DNA of 64,000 nucleotides, taken from NCBI RefSeq assembly GCF_900631615.1, contig NZ_LR131273.1, positions 2,326,850 to 2,390,849 of the forward strand, in the 5' to 3' direction. The DNA comes from Tsukamurella paurometabola. GTDB lineage: Bacteria; Actinomycetota; Actinomycetes; Mycobacteriales; Mycobacteriaceae. A program made the position numbers and the translations under genes. Of the stretch, positions 26,520 to 35,484 are shown piece after piece (the stretch's first letter is position 1; the number at the start of each line of letters is the position of its first letter). The notes under the pieces are model-generated. The model ran no database searches. It had not been told where the DNA came from and saw nothing but the letters and a program-made list of their open reading frames with translations.

Positions 26520-27221
26520 ATGCGCGCCGTCCGCCGCACCGCCCTGGCCCTCGCCGCCGCTTCCGCCGTCGCCGCTCCGGCGGCGGTCGCGACCGCCGCA
26601 CCCGCGAAGCCGACGACGCCGCCCGCGCAGCTGCTTCTCGCGCAGGGCGAGTTCCCGGCCGGCTACCAGGTGGAGAAGGTGACCCCGAAGGACATCTCCG
26701 AGATCACCACGGCCGTCGGCGACGGGCTGGCCGGCGCCCGGGTCACCCCGGCGCACTGCGCTCCCGCCCTCGATCGGGGCGCGCTCAACCGCGCGGCCGG
26801 CATGCCGATCGTGGTGGCGGTGAACGAGGCGAAGCGGGCTTCCCTGTCGGAGACGCTGTCGACGACCGGCACCCTGGAGAACGCGCTGCGCATCCCCGCC
26901 GGCTGCGAGAACATCCGCATCGAGATGACCCCCAAGCCCGGTTCGTCCGACCGCGTGGTGATGAACGCGACGTCCACGCCGATCGCGCTGCCGGGAGCCC
27001 CCAAGAGCGCGCGCGCCGTGCTCACCCGGGCCACGGGCACCGCCACCGTCGACGGCGAGACGTCGCGTTTCGTGCAGGAGCAGATCATCGGCGGCGAGGA
27101 GGTCCGCGGCTACACGGTGCTCCTGGTCTCGACCGCGGTGAGCGAGAACGCGCGGGCCGACCGCGCCGGGTTCACCCAGGCGCTCACCGCGGCGACGAAC
27201 AAGGTGCGCACCGCGAAGTAG
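26520..27221 (+). CDS. Secreted protein, mycobacterial DUF5642-like
   Basis: A 233-aa exported protein. The signal peptide (MRAVRRTALALAAASAVAAP) ends near ATAAPAK, residue about 28. The mature part lacks membrane segments and has two Cys (APALDR preceded by HCAP, and GCENIRIEM) that could pair. Its layout resembles mycobacterial DUF5642-type secreted proteins of unknown function. GATAGGAG precedes the ATG. It is divergent from the glutamate-cysteine ligase-like gene. Confidence 0.75.
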   Translation: MRAVRRTALALAAASAVAAPAAVATAAPAKPTTPPAQLLLAQGEFPAGYQVEKVTPKDISEITTAVGDGLAGARVTPAHCAPALDRGALNRAAGMPIVVAVNEAKRASLSETLSTTGTLENALRIPAGCENIRIEMTPKPGSSDRVVMNATSTPIALPGAPKSARAVLTRATGTATVDGETSRFVQEQIIGGEEVRGYTVLLVSTAVSENARADRAGFTQALTAATNKVRTAK

Positions 27222-27223
27222 GG

Positions 27224-27604
27224 CTACAGCCGCAGGATCGGCAGGAAGCGGGCGATCTCACCCGCGCGGGAGCCGCTGGCCGTCAGGTCGGCGGCTTCCG
27301 TCGCTTCGTCGACGCTCAGCAGGCCCGTCGCGAGCCGCAACCACACGCGCGGCGCGCATTCCACGACGTTCGGCGGCGTCCCCCGGGTGTGCCGCGGGCC
27401 CTCGATGCACTGCACCGCGACGAACGGCGGCACCCGCACCTCGACGGACCCGCCCGGCGCGTCCTGCGCCAGGGTGCGGGCCGTCGACCGGACGGCGGCG
27501 GCGACCGCGGCGCGCGGGGGAGCGGGTGCGTCGTCGTCGGTGATCCACTCGCGGACCGCCAGCACGGAAGCCCGCATCTCCGCGGGATCGATCGTCTTCG
27601 CCAT
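27224..27604 (-). CDS. Sterol-carrier-family protein (Rv0807-like)
   Basis: A 126-aa cytoplasmic protein resembling the actinobacterial sterol carrier (SCP2-like) family that sits beside purF: VEVRVPPFVAVQCIEGP, and VWLRLATGLLSVDEA, where the SCP2 fold has its conserved DxxxxLATGxxxxxxA-like pattern. Lipid binding is inferred from the family only. The ATG at 27604 overlaps the stop of the upstream lipoprotein gene by one base. Position next to purF matches M. tuberculosis Rv0807. Confidence 0.75.
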   Translation of the reverse strand: MAKTIDPAEMRASVLAVREWITDDDAPAPPRAAVAAAVRSTARTLAQDAPGGSVEVRVPPFVAVQCIEGPRHTRGTPPNVVECAPRVWLRLATGLLSVDEATEAADLTASGSRAGEIARFLPILRL

Positions 27605-28137
27605 CACTGAGCTCCCTTCCTGCGGACCTCGAACGTCGTGCAGCCCGGGTAGGTGACGGACCCGGCCAGGAGTGTCGTCGCCGAGTCGATCGGCCCCGTC
27701 ACCCGCAGCCCCACCATCTCGTAGTTCCCCGGCCGGTTCACCCACGCGAGCGGAGTCAGCACGAGGTCCGCACCGTCGAGCGACATCGTGATCGTGTACG
27801 CGCCGCTCGGCACCCCGGGGTTGCCGGGCGTCGCGCTGAAGTCGAACCGGGACGGGCCGGACGCGGGGTCGGCGAGCGTCAACGAGAGCGCGGTCGCGCC
27901 CTGGTTGCAGACGTAGGTGCCGGTCCAGATGCCGGCGAGGCGAGCCGGGTTCGGCGCAGCGTTCGACGGTGCTTCGAGGGGCGTCTCCGGCCCGGGCGAG
28001 AATGTGGGGGCACCGGTCGTCGCCTGGCCCGCCACCGGGGTTCCCGCCACCGTCGTCGCGCAGCCCGGAACCCCGCCGCCGACGATGACCAGCGCCGCGA
28101 GGAACCCCGTCGTCCTCCGTATCGATGATCGGTCCAC
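27604..28137 (-). CDS. Putative lipoprotein
   Basis: A 177-aa exported protein with lipobox VPGC (Cys26) after a hydrophobic stretch, a Pro/Thr/Ala-rich linker (about 30-65) and a beta-rich domain LAGIWTGTYVCNQGATALSLT with a second Cys pair (YVCN and YPGCTTF) likely forming a disulfide. GTG start with GGGAGGGG upstream. Function unknown. It is divergent from purF. Confidence 0.75.
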   Translation of the reverse strand: MDRSSIRRTTGFLAALVIVGGGVPGCATTVAGTPVAGQATTGAPTFSPGPETPLEAPSNAAPNPARLAGIWTGTYVCNQGATALSLTLADPASGPSRFDFSATPGNPGVPSGAYTITMSLDGADLVLTPLAWVNRPGNYEMVGLRVTGPIDSATTLLAGSVTYPGCTTFEVRRKGAQ

Positions 28138-28226
28138 GCGTCTTCCCCTCCCAGCAGCGGGCCCGCGCCCCCGTCGCTCCGGGAAGAAACCTACTCGGCG
28201 ATTCGTTTCCGCTGGCGGATCGGTCC

Positions 28227-28232
28227 TACAAT
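28227..28232 (+). promoter_or_regulatory. purF -10 element (TACAAT)
   Basis: TACAAT, a near-consensus -10 box, lies 36 bases before the purF GTG and points to a start near 28239. No convincing -35 box or purine-repressor site is seen. Confidence 0.5.
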
Positions 28233-28268
28233 CGGTTCAGGCCACGCCCCCAGCCCCAGGAGTCAGCC

Positions 28269-29834
28269 GTGCAGCAGCTTCCGCTCAGCGTCGTCAACAC
28301 CAGCGCCCCGCTCGATGACGGCGAGGAGCAGGAGCCCAGGGAGGAGTGCGGCGTCTTCGGCGTCTGGGCGACGGGCGAGGATGTCGCCAAACTCACCTAC
28401 TACGGCCTCTACGCCCTGCAGCACCGCGGCCAGGAGGCCGCCGGCATCGCCGTCGGCGACGGGCAGCAGGTGCTGGTCTTCAAGGACCTCGGGCTGGTCA
28501 GCCAGGTCTTCGACGAGCAGACGCTGAGCTCGATGCCCGGCCACGTCGCGATCGGGCACTGCCGCTACTCGACCACCGGCTCCACCACCTGGGAGAACAG
28601 CCAGCCGATCTTCCGCACCACCAGCGCGGGGAACGGCGTCGCGCTCGGCCACAACGGCAACCTGGTCAACACCGCCGAGCTCGCCGAGCGCGCCGTCGAG
28701 CTCGGGGTCGCGGGCGGCCGCCCCAGCAAGGCCGCGACCTCCGACTCCGACGTCCTCACGGCGCTGCTCGCGCACGCCGCCGCGGACCGCACCCTGGAGC
28801 AGGCGGCGATGGAGCTGCTGCCCACGGTGAAGGGCGCCTTCTGCCTGACCTTCATGGACGAGCACACGCTGTACGCGGCGCGCGACCCGCACGGCGTGCG
28901 ACCGCTGTCGCTGGGCCGGCTGGACCGCGGCTGGGTCGTCGCCTCCGAGACCGCCGCGTTCGACATCGTCGGCGCCTCCTTCGTCCGCGACATCGAGCCG
29001 GGCGAGCTGCTGGCGATCGACGAGGACGGCGTGCGTTCCACGCGATTCGCCGAGCCCACCCCCAAGACCTGCATCTTCGAGTACGTCTACCTGGCCCGCC
29101 CGGATTCGGTGATCCACGGCCGGTCGGTGCACTCGACCCGCGTCGACATCGGTCGCCGCCTCGCCCGCGAGCACCCCGCCGACGGCGACCTCGTGATCCC
29201 CGTGCCCGAGTCGGGCACCCCCGCGGCCGTCGGCTACGCCCAGGAATCGGGCATCCCGTACGGCCAGGGCCTGATGAAGAACGCCTACGTCGGCCGCACC
29301 TTCATCCAGCCCAGCCAGACCATCCGCCAGCTGGGCATCCGGCTCAAGCTGAATCCGCTGCGCGAGGTGATCCGCGGCAAGCGACTCGTCGTGGTCGACG
29401 ATTCGATCGTCCGCGGCAACACGCAGCGTGCCCTCATCCGGATGCTCCGCGAGGCCGGCGCCGCCGAGATCCACGTCCGCATCGCGTCGTCGCCGGTCAA
29501 GTGGCCGTGCTTCTACGGCATCGATTTCGCGTCGCCGGCCGAGCTCATCGCCAACGGCGGCGGCGCCGACTCGGTGGAGGCGATGGTCGAGTCGGTCCGC
29601 GCCGCGATCGGCGCCGACTCCCTGGGCTACATCTCGCTCGAGGAGATGACGGCCGCCACCGAGCACGCCGGCGAGTCCATGTGCCGGGCCTGCTTCGACG
29701 GGGTGTACCCCATCCCGCTGCCCGAGTCGACGTCGATGGGCAAGGCCGTCCTGGAGAACATGCTCAAGGCGGGCACGGAGGGCGACCCGCTGCAGGCCGA
29801 CAACGACAACGCGTCCGCGCTGCGTCGTCCCTGA
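28269..29834 (+). CDS. purF: Amidophosphoribosyltransferase PurF
   Basis: First committed enzyme of purine synthesis: PRPP plus glutamine gives phosphoribosylamine. The 521-aa protein begins with a short propeptide ending at EE before the N-terminal nucleophile Cys27 (ECGVFGVW), so it is probably processed. The glutaminase domain covers about 27-260 and the phosphoribosyltransferase domain has the PRPP loop VVVDDSIVRGNT (about 374-385). Cys residues near the C-terminus (MCRACFDG) fit the iron-sulfur type of PurF. It starts at GTG 28269. Confidence 0.96.
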   Translation: MQQLPLSVVNTSAPLDDGEEQEPREECGVFGVWATGEDVAKLTYYGLYALQHRGQEAAGIAVGDGQQVLVFKDLGLVSQVFDEQTLSSMPGHVAIGHCRYSTTGSTTWENSQPIFRTTSAGNGVALGHNGNLVNTAELAERAVELGVAGGRPSKAATSDSDVLTALLAHAAADRTLEQAAMELLPTVKGAFCLTFMDEHTLYAARDPHGVRPLSLGRLDRGWVVASETAAFDIVGASFVRDIEPGELLAIDEDGVRSTRFAEPTPKTCIFEYVYLARPDSVIHGRSVHSTRVDIGRRLAREHPADGDLVIPVPESGTPAAVGYAQESGIPYGQGLMKNAYVGRTFIQPSQTIRQLGIRLKLNPLREVIRGKRLVVVDDSIVRGNTQRALIRMLREAGAAEIHVRIASSPVKWPCFYGIDFASPAELIANGGGADSVEAMVESVRAAIGADSLGYISLEEMTAATEHAGESMCRACFDGVYPIPLPESTSMGKAVLENMLKAGTEGDPLQADNDNASALRRP

Positions 29835-29918
29835 CCCCGGTCCCGTCGCGGGCGCCGGCGGGGTCCGCCCGGGCGCGAGCCGTCCGGTCCGGCGGAGGCC
29901 CAGGGCCTCGCGGTCCGG

Positions 29919-29924
29919 TAGCCT
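29919..29924 (+). promoter_or_regulatory. Possible -10 element for leaderless purM
   Basis: TAGCCT ends eight bases before the purM GTG with no Shine-Dalgarno between them. A leaderless transcript inside the purF-purM gap is plausible, allowing purM transcription independent of purF. Confidence 0.35.
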
Positions 29925-29932
29925 ATGCATCC

Positions 29933-31009
29933 GTGACGGATTCCAACACCCACCCGCCGCAGGGTGCCTCGTACGCCGCTGCCGGAGTCGACATCGAGGC
30001 CGGTGACCGGGCCGTCGAACTGTTCAAGCCGCACGCCAAGCGCGCCACCCGCCCCGAGGTCCTCGGCGGACTGGGCGGCTTCGCCGGCCTGTTCGCGCTG
30101 AAGAAGTACCGTGAGCCCGTGCTCGCCGCGTCGACCGACGGCGTCGGCACCAAGATCGCCGTCGCCCAGGCCCTCGGCAAGCACGACACCGTGGGCATCG
30201 ACCTCGTCGCGATGGTGGTCGACGACCTCGTCGTGACCGGCGCCGAGCCCCTGTTCCTGCAGGACTACATCGCCGTCGGCAAGGTGGTCCCCGAGACCGT
30301 CGCCGAGCTGGTCGGCGGCATCGCCGAGGGCTGCGTCCGCGCCGGTTGCGCGCTGCTGGGCGGCGAGACCGCCGAGCATCCCGGCCTCATGGCCGAGGGC
30401 GAGTACGACCTCTCCGCGACGGGTGTCGGCGTCGTCGAGGCCGACGAGGTGCTCGGCCCGGACAATGTGCGCGCCGGCGACGTCGTGATCGCCATGAAGA
30501 GCTCCGGCCTGCACAGCAACGGCTACAGCCTGGCCCGCAAGGTGCTGCTCGACTGGGGGCACATGGACCTGGGCGGCTACGTCGAGGAGTTCGGCCGCAC
30601 GCTCGGCGAGGAACTGCTCGAGCCCACCGCCATCTACGCCCTCGACTGCCTGCGGCTGGCGCAGGAGACGCAGGTGCGCACCTTCTGCCACGTCACCGGG
30701 GGCGGGCTGGCCGCCAACCTGGGGCGCGTGATCCCGGACGGACTCGTCGCCGAGCTGGACCGCAACACGTGGAGCCCGTCGGCCGTGTTCGCCCTGATCG
30801 CCCAGCGCGGGCGCGTGGAGCAGGGCGAGATGGAGAAGACCTTCAACATGGGCGTCGGCATGGTCGCGATCGTCGCGCCCGAGGACGTGGACCGCGCACT
30901 CGCCGTGCTCACGGCACGCCACATCGACAGCTGGGTGCTGGGGACCATCAAGAAGGCCGACGGGGCCTCCGCCGGAGCTGTGCTCAGCGGTTCGCACCCG
31001 AAGTTCTAG
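29933..31009 (+). CDS. purM: Phosphoribosylformylglycinamidine cyclo-ligase PurM
   Basis: AIR synthetase, the fifth step of purine synthesis, 358 aa. Motifs: GGFAGLFALKKYREPVLAAS in part, STDGVGTKIAVAQALGKHDT, CALLGGETAEHPG, and HVTGGGLAANLGRVIP. It starts at GTG 29933 (VTDSNTHPP). It lies 98 bases after purF and ends at a strong hairpin, so purF-purM form one unit. Confidence 0.96.
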   Translation: MTDSNTHPPQGASYAAAGVDIEAGDRAVELFKPHAKRATRPEVLGGLGGFAGLFALKKYREPVLAASTDGVGTKIAVAQALGKHDTVGIDLVAMVVDDLVVTGAEPLFLQDYIAVGKVVPETVAELVGGIAEGCVRAGCALLGGETAEHPGLMAEGEYDLSATGVGVVEADEVLGPDNVRAGDVVIAMKSSGLHSNGYSLARKVLLDWGHMDLGGYVEEFGRTLGEELLEPTAIYALDCLRLAQETQVRTFCHVTGGGLAANLGRVIPDGLVAELDRNTWSPSAVFALIAQRGRVEQGEMEKTFNMGVGMVAIVAPEDVDRALAVLTARHIDSWVLGTIKKADGASAGAVLSGSHPKF

Positions 31010-31019
31010 GAACGCCGTA

Positions 31020-31047
31020 GGCACCGTGACCCGGGGGTCACGGTGCC
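31020..31047. terminator. Perfect hairpin terminator between purM and the DUF3073 gene
   Basis: GGCACCGTGACCC (31020-31032) and GGGTCACGGTGCC (31035-31047) are exact inverted repeats with a minimal loop. It lies between two convergent genes and probably serves both. There is no T-tract. Confidence 0.8.
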
Positions 31048-31081
31048 CAACGGCGGGTACGAACGGGGAGGTACGGCCGCG

Positions 31082-31282
31082 TCAGGCGCGGCGCCACTCA
31101 TCCTCGCGGTACGGGTCACCCGCGATGTCGCTCCACTCGGGGTGCGAGGCGAGAGCATCGGCCTCGTCGTTCCCGCCACCCGCCAGCTCGTCCTGCAGCC
31201 TTTTCAGGTCAGTGCTGGGCGAGCTGTACTTGAGCTCGCGTGCAACCTTCGTCTGCTTCGCCTTTGCCCGGCCGCGGCCCAT
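31082..31282 (-). CDS. DUF3073 small protein (Rv0810c-like)
   Basis: A 66-aa highly charged cytoplasmic protein, MGRGRAKAKQTKVARELKY at the start and an acidic C-terminus (HPEWSDIAGDPYREDEW). The basic N-terminus suggests nucleic-acid or ribosome contact, but no function is known. It is conserved next to purM throughout Mycobacteriales. Confidence 0.88.
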   Translation of the reverse strand: MGRGRAKAKQTKVARELKYSSPSTDLKRLQDELAGGGNDEADALASHPEWSDIAGDPYREDEWRRA

Positions 31283-31303
31283 GGGGGACCCCCTTGCGCA
31301 ATG

Positions 31304-31348
31304 AAGGGGCGGCCAGCTACCGGATTGCCCGGCGGGTGGCGGCCCCTT
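31304..31348 (-). promoter_or_regulatory. Hairpin in the leader of the DUF3073 gene
   Basis: AAGGGGC (31304-31310) and GCCCCTT (31342-31348) pair around a GC-rich loop and lie 22-66 bases upstream of the DUF3073 start, within a leader of about 100 bases. It could be a structured 5' UTR controlling expression; no known riboswitch is recognised. Confidence 0.35.
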
Positions 31349-31417
31349 TCTCCGTTTACTAATTCTTCCTGGTGCCCAGTTTAGCGTGCTCCCGCCGATG
31401 GTGCTGCCGCCCGGGTG

Positions 31418-32056
31418 TCAGTCGGCGCGTTTGAGGGCCCTCGTCGCGTCCCGTTCGACCTTCGGCAGCAGGTCATCGGCACTGAGGAGGGCGCGCAACC
31501 GGTCGGGCCGCGTCGCGCGGAAGAGGTCGCGGACCGTCGCGCCGTGCTCCGGTACGTGCAGGGCGACGACCGCATCCCCGGCCGCCACGGGCCCCGGAGC
31601 GACGACGCGGAAGTAGGCGCCGGAGTCGCCGCGCGCCATGAACCGCGCCAGCCAGTCCTCCTCGCCCGACCACAACGCGAAGGTGCGGCACGGGGTGCGC
31701 GGGATGGTCGCCTCGAGCTCGAGTGTCGCGCCCACGCGCAGTCGCGTCCCCACCACGAGGTCGGTGGTGTCCCCGTCGAGCCGCAGGTTCTCGCCGAACC
31801 AGCCCGCGGGCAGTTCGCGGCCGAGCTCGTCGGCCCAGCGGCGCGCCTCGTGCTCGGAGTACGCGTACACGGCCTGCTCCGCGCCGCCGTGGTGGCGGGT
31901 GTCGCACACGTGGTCGGTGAGCGGGCCGAGCGGACCCACGTCGACGGGGCCGTCGGCGGGCCGCTTGTCGATGGCGGTGCGCTGATCGGGCTTGCGCGGG
32001 TCGAGCCGCCGCTCCTCGGCGACGACGCACACCGCGAGGACCCGCCCGGCCGTCAT
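31418..32056 (-). CDS. MOSC-domain protein (YiiM-like)
   Basis: A 212-aa protein with a MOSC fold: AIDKRPADGPVDVGPLGP, DHVCDTRHHGG, AVYAYSEHEARRWADELG, and the conserved Cys in IPRTPCRTFAL (about 123). MOSC proteins bind or transfer molybdenum-cofactor sulfur or act on N-hydroxylated bases (YiiM). The ATG overlaps the ygfZ-like stop (ATGA). It is co-translated with the folate-binding protein, both linked to Fe-S or cofactor chemistry. Confidence 0.88.
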   Translation of the reverse strand: MTAGRVLAVCVVAEERRLDPRKPDQRTAIDKRPADGPVDVGPLGPLTDHVCDTRHHGGAEQAVYAYSEHEARRWADELGRELPAGWFGENLRLDGDTTDLVVGTRLRVGATLELEATIPRTPCRTFALWSGEEDWLARFMARGDSGAYFRVVAPGPVAAGDAVVALHVPEHGATVRDLFRATRPDRLRALLSADDLLPKVERDATRALKRAD

Positions 32057-33102
32057 CGGCCGCGCAACCGGTCGACGGCGGACCGTCCGGCCTGCTCGCC
32101 GGCGTCCGTGGCGGGCGTGACGTCCGTGTCGATCGCGGCGGCCGCGCCGCCGGCGTCGAGCTTCGCGTCGTCGGGGACGGACCGTTTGACCAGCGCGAGC
32201 GCGATGGGCCCGTAGTCGGCGTGCTCGACGACGGTGCCGAGCCGCCCGACGGTGCGGCCGTCCAGCGTGACGGGGTCGCCCGTCGCGGGCCGCGCGTCGG
32301 CGGAGCCGTCGAGGTGCAGCAGCACCAGGCGGCGCGGCGGCCGGCCCAGGTTCTGCACCCGCGCGACCGTCTCCTGCCCGCGGTAGCAGCCCTTGTCGAG
32401 GTGCACCGCGGTGGCGATCCAGTCCACCTCGTGCGGGATGGTCCGCTCGTCGGTGTCGATCCCCTGCCGCGCGCGGGCGGCGGCGACCCGTCGGGCCTCG
32501 TAGGCCCAGGTGCCCGCGGGGCGTGCGCCCGCGGCGACGAGGGCGTCGAAGTCCGCGCGCAGGCGCTCGCGCGGCACGATGAGGTTCACCTCGCCCGGTT
32601 CGCTGCGGCGGACCCCCTCGACCTGCGCGGCGACGGTCCCGGCGTCCGGCCCGATCACGGTGAGCACCGCGAGGTCGTCGCGGGCCTGCACCTGCACGTC
32701 GGAGCGGAAGACCATGCGCTGGAGGTAGGTCGCCAGGTCCGGGCTGAGCGGCGCCTCCTTCGGGGCGAGCGCGGCGGGCTCGGTGTCGAGGTACGTCGTG
32801 CCGTCCACGTCGATGAGGTGGAAGTGGTCGAGGACCCGCCCGCTGCCGTCGAGATTGAGGTTCTGCGTGGCGGTCCGGTCCGGCAGGTGCGTCAGGTGCT
32901 GGCTGGTGATCGAGTGCAACCAGGACAGGCGCTCGGGGCCGGTCAGGGTGATGACGCGGCGGTGCGAGCGGTCGACCACCGCCGCGCTGCGCTCGGCCGC
33001 CCGTTGCTCGCCGAAAGGATCCCCGAAGTGCCAGGTCACACCGGTATCCGGCGTGCCCTCCGGGTTCATGATGCCGGACGTGGAATGTTCTTCAGTCGAC
33101 AC
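32053..33102 (-). CDS. ygfZ: Folate-binding protein YgfZ/GcvT-like
   Basis: Tetrahydrofolate-dependent factor for Fe-S cluster enzymes, 349 aa. The diagnostic motif KGCYRGQE with the conserved Cys is near residue 240; the GcvT-like body contains LSWLHSITSQHL and the C-terminal barrel. It starts at GTG 33102. In M. tuberculosis the equivalent gene neighbours pabC (Rv0811c-Rv0812), as here. Confidence 0.9.
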   Translation of the reverse strand: MSTEEHSTSGIMNPEGTPDTGVTWHFGDPFGEQRAAERSAAVVDRSHRRVITLTGPERLSWLHSITSQHLTHLPDRTATQNLNLDGSGRVLDHFHLIDVDGTTYLDTEPAALAPKEAPLSPDLATYLQRMVFRSDVQVQARDDLAVLTVIGPDAGTVAAQVEGVRRSEPGEVNLIVPRERLRADFDALVAAGARPAGTWAYEARRVAAARARQGIDTDERTIPHEVDWIATAVHLDKGCYRGQETVARVQNLGRPPRRLVLLHLDGSADARPATGDPVTLDGRTVGRLGTVVEHADYGPIALALVKRSVPDDAKLDAGGAAAAIDTDVTPATDAGEQAGRSAVDRLRGR

Positions 33103-33161
33103 TCCCCGAGCTTACCCCGCTGGCCGCGCGGCCCTCTCCGGCGTCGAATACTGTTTCCGCC

Positions 33162-34025
33162 ATGGCTTCCGTGGTGGTCACTCTGGACGGTTCCGTGCGC
33201 GCTCCCGACGCGCCCCTGCTGTACGCCGACGACCTCGGCGCGGTCCGCGGCGACGGCTGCTTCGAGACCGTGCTGGTCCGTGACGGCGCGCCGCTGAAGG
33301 GGCGGGCGCATCTCGATCGGTTGGCCCGGTCGGCCGCAGCCCTCGGTCTCCCCGCACCGAACGACGGCGCCTGGTGGGCGGCGATGCAGCGCGCCGCGAT
33401 GCTGTACGGCGAAGAGGCGGGCGGCGCCGAGGGGGCGTTGCGGCTCGTCTACACCCGGGGGCGCGAGTCCGATCCCGGCACGCCCACCGCCTACGTCACC
33501 GTGTCGCCGTTGCCCGAGCGGGCGAGGCGTGCCCGCACCGAGGGCGTCTCGGCCATCACTCTCAACCGTGGCTACTCGACGGGGCTCGGTACCGACGCGC
33601 CGTGGCTCCTCCTCGGCGCCAAGACGCTGTCCTACGCCGTGAACATGGCGGCCGCGCGGTACGCGCAGGAGCAGGGGGCCGACGACGTGATCTTCACCTC
33701 CAGTGAGGGCCGTGTGCTGGAGGCGCCGCGTGCGACGGTCGTGATCGCCCGCGGCCGCACCCTCGTCACCCCGCCGGCGGAGCAGGGCATCCTGCCCGGC
33801 ACCACGGCGCGCGCCCTGTTCGACGCCGCGGAGGACAAGGGCGTCGCGACCGCCGTCGAGCCCCTCTTCCCGGTGGACCTGGTCATGAACGACGGGGTGT
33901 GGCTGGTCTCGTCGATCACCCTGTGTGCCCGGGTGCACACGCTGGACGGGCGCCCCCTGCCCGATGCGCCGATGGACGGGACGGTCCGTTCCCTGATCGA
34001 CGCGGGGATCGAGAACACCCCGTAG
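33162..34025 (+). CDS. pabC: Aminodeoxychorismate lyase / class IV aminotransferase
   Basis: PLP-dependent enzyme converting 4-amino-4-deoxychorismate to p-aminobenzoate and pyruvate in folate synthesis, 287 aa. Fold-type IV features: RGDGCFETVLVRDG near the start, the PLP lysine in LLLGAKTLSYA (about 152), and the SSEGRVLEAPRATVV cofactor region. Branched-chain aminotransferase activity is the alternative, but length and synteny with Rv0812 favour PabC. It is divergent from ygfZ. Confidence 0.88.
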   Translation: MASVVVTLDGSVRAPDAPLLYADDLGAVRGDGCFETVLVRDGAPLKGRAHLDRLARSAAALGLPAPNDGAWWAAMQRAAMLYGEEAGGAEGALRLVYTRGRESDPGTPTAYVTVSPLPERARRARTEGVSAITLNRGYSTGLGTDAPWLLLGAKTLSYAVNMAAARYAQEQGADDVIFTSSEGRVLEAPRATVVIARGRTLVTPPAEQGILPGTTARALFDAAEDKGVATAVEPLFPVDLVMNDGVWLVSSITLCARVHTLDGRPLPDAPMDGTVRSLIDAGIENTP

Positions 34026-34073
34026 CGCTTTCGGACAATCCCGGCACGGCGTGCGGACGGGCCCCGACGGGCA

Positions 34074-34079
34074 TAGCGT
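34074..34079 (+). promoter_or_regulatory. Putative leaderless -10 element (TAGCGT) of the permease at 34086
   Basis: TAGCGT ends six bases before the ATG. The same hexamer at the same spacing precedes the gene at 22865. Confidence 0.4.
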
Positions 34080-34085
34080 CGCGGG

Positions 34086-35456
34086 ATGAGTACGCGGACG
34101 GACACCGGCCCCGAGGGCGATCAGCTGGACACCAGCCTCAAACCCCGGCACATCACGATGATCTCGATCGCCGGTGTCATCGGTGCGGGCCTGTTCGTGG
34201 GCTCGGCGAACGCGATCAAACTCGCGGGCCCCGCGGTGTTGATCTCGTACGGCCTCGCCGGGCTCCTGGTGATCCTCGTGATGCGGATGCTCGGCGAGAT
34301 GGCGACGGCCCACCCCGACACCGGTTCCTTCTCCACGTACGCGGAGAAGGCGCTCGGCCGCTGGGCGGGCTGCAGCATCGGGTGGCTGTACTGGCTGTTC
34401 TGGGTGCTGGTGATTCCGGTCGAGGCGACCGCCGCGGCGGTGATCCTGGCGAAGACGGTGGGCGGACCGCAGTGGTCGTGGGCGCTGCTCGTGGTGGTGC
34501 TGCTCACCGTGACCAACCTGTTCTCCGTGGGCAACTACGGCGAGTTCGAGTTCTGGTTCGCGCTCATCAAGGTGCTGGCGATCGCCGCGTTCCTGGTGCT
34601 GGGCGCGCTCGCGATCTTCGGCCTGCTGCCGGGCTCCGGCGTCTCGGGCGTGCATCACCTGTGGGACACGGGCGGCTTCATGCCGAACGGCGCCGGTGCC
34701 GTGATCGCGGCGATGCTCACCACGATGTTCACGTTCATGGGCTCGGAGATCGTGACGATCGCCGCCGCCGAGTCGCCGGAGCCGGCCAAGGGCATCACCA
34801 AGGCCGTGAACTCCGTGGTCTGGCGGATCTGCCTGTTCTACCTGGGCTCGATCTTCGTGGTGGTGGCGCTGGTCCCGTGGAACACGCTCGACTCGGCGAC
34901 GGGGTCGTACCAGGCGGTGCTCCAGGGCATGAACATCCCGGCCGCCGCGGGGATCATGGACGTGGTGGTCCTCGTGGCCGTCGCGTCGTGCCTCAACAGC
35001 GCGCTCTACACGGCCTCGCGGATGCTGTACTCGCTCGCGAGCCGGGGCGATGCGCCCCGCGCCGCCGGGCGGACCACCACGCGGGGCGTGCCCGCCGTCG
35101 CCGTCCTCGCGTCGATGATCCTCGGCTTCCTCGCGGTGATCGGCAACTACGTCCTGCCCGAGAAGCTGTTCGGTTACCTCCTGGCGACGACGGGCGCGGT
35201 GGCGCTCTTCGTCTACCTGGTGATCGCGGTCAGCCAGATCGCCCTGCGGCGCCGCGCGACGGAACGCTCGCCGCTGCAGATGTGGTTCTTCCCGTGGGCG
35301 ACGTACGCGGTGATCGCGTTCATCGTCTTCGTGATCGTCGCGATGATCGTCGACCCGAGCCAGCGCAGCGCCGTGGGCCTGTCGACGGCGCTGGCGGTGA
35401 TCGTGGTCGCCGCCAGCGTGGTGCACCAGAAGCGGGTCGACGGCCGCGTGGCGTGA
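34086..35456 (+). CDS. Amino-acid permease, APC superfamily (GabP/AnsP-like)
   Basis: Twelve-helix membrane transporter of 456 aa: first helix ISIAGVIGAGLFVGSANAI, family motif NYGEFEFWFALIKV, and AAESPEPAKGITKAVNSVVWR. It is a clear paralogue of the permease coupled to purL. The substrate (GABA, asparagine, proline or similar) cannot be chosen from sequence. Confidence 0.9.
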   Translation: MSTRTDTGPEGDQLDTSLKPRHITMISIAGVIGAGLFVGSANAIKLAGPAVLISYGLAGLLVILVMRMLGEMATAHPDTGSFSTYAEKALGRWAGCSIGWLYWLFWVLVIPVEATAAAVILAKTVGGPQWSWALLVVVLLTVTNLFSVGNYGEFEFWFALIKVLAIAAFLVLGALAIFGLLPGSGVSGVHHLWDTGGFMPNGAGAVIAAMLTTMFTFMGSEIVTIAAAESPEPAKGITKAVNSVVWRICLFYLGSIFVVVALVPWNTLDSATGSYQAVLQGMNIPAAAGIMDVVVLVAVASCLNSALYTASRMLYSLASRGDAPRAAGRTTTRGVPAVAVLASMILGFLAVIGNYVLPEKLFGYLLATTGAVALFVYLVIAVSQIALRRRATERSPLQMWFFPWATYAVIAFIVFVIVAMIVDPSQRSAVGLSTALAVIVVAASVVHQKRVDGRVA

Positions 35457-35484
35457 CCGGCGACCGGCCGCGCGGCGGCCGGTG

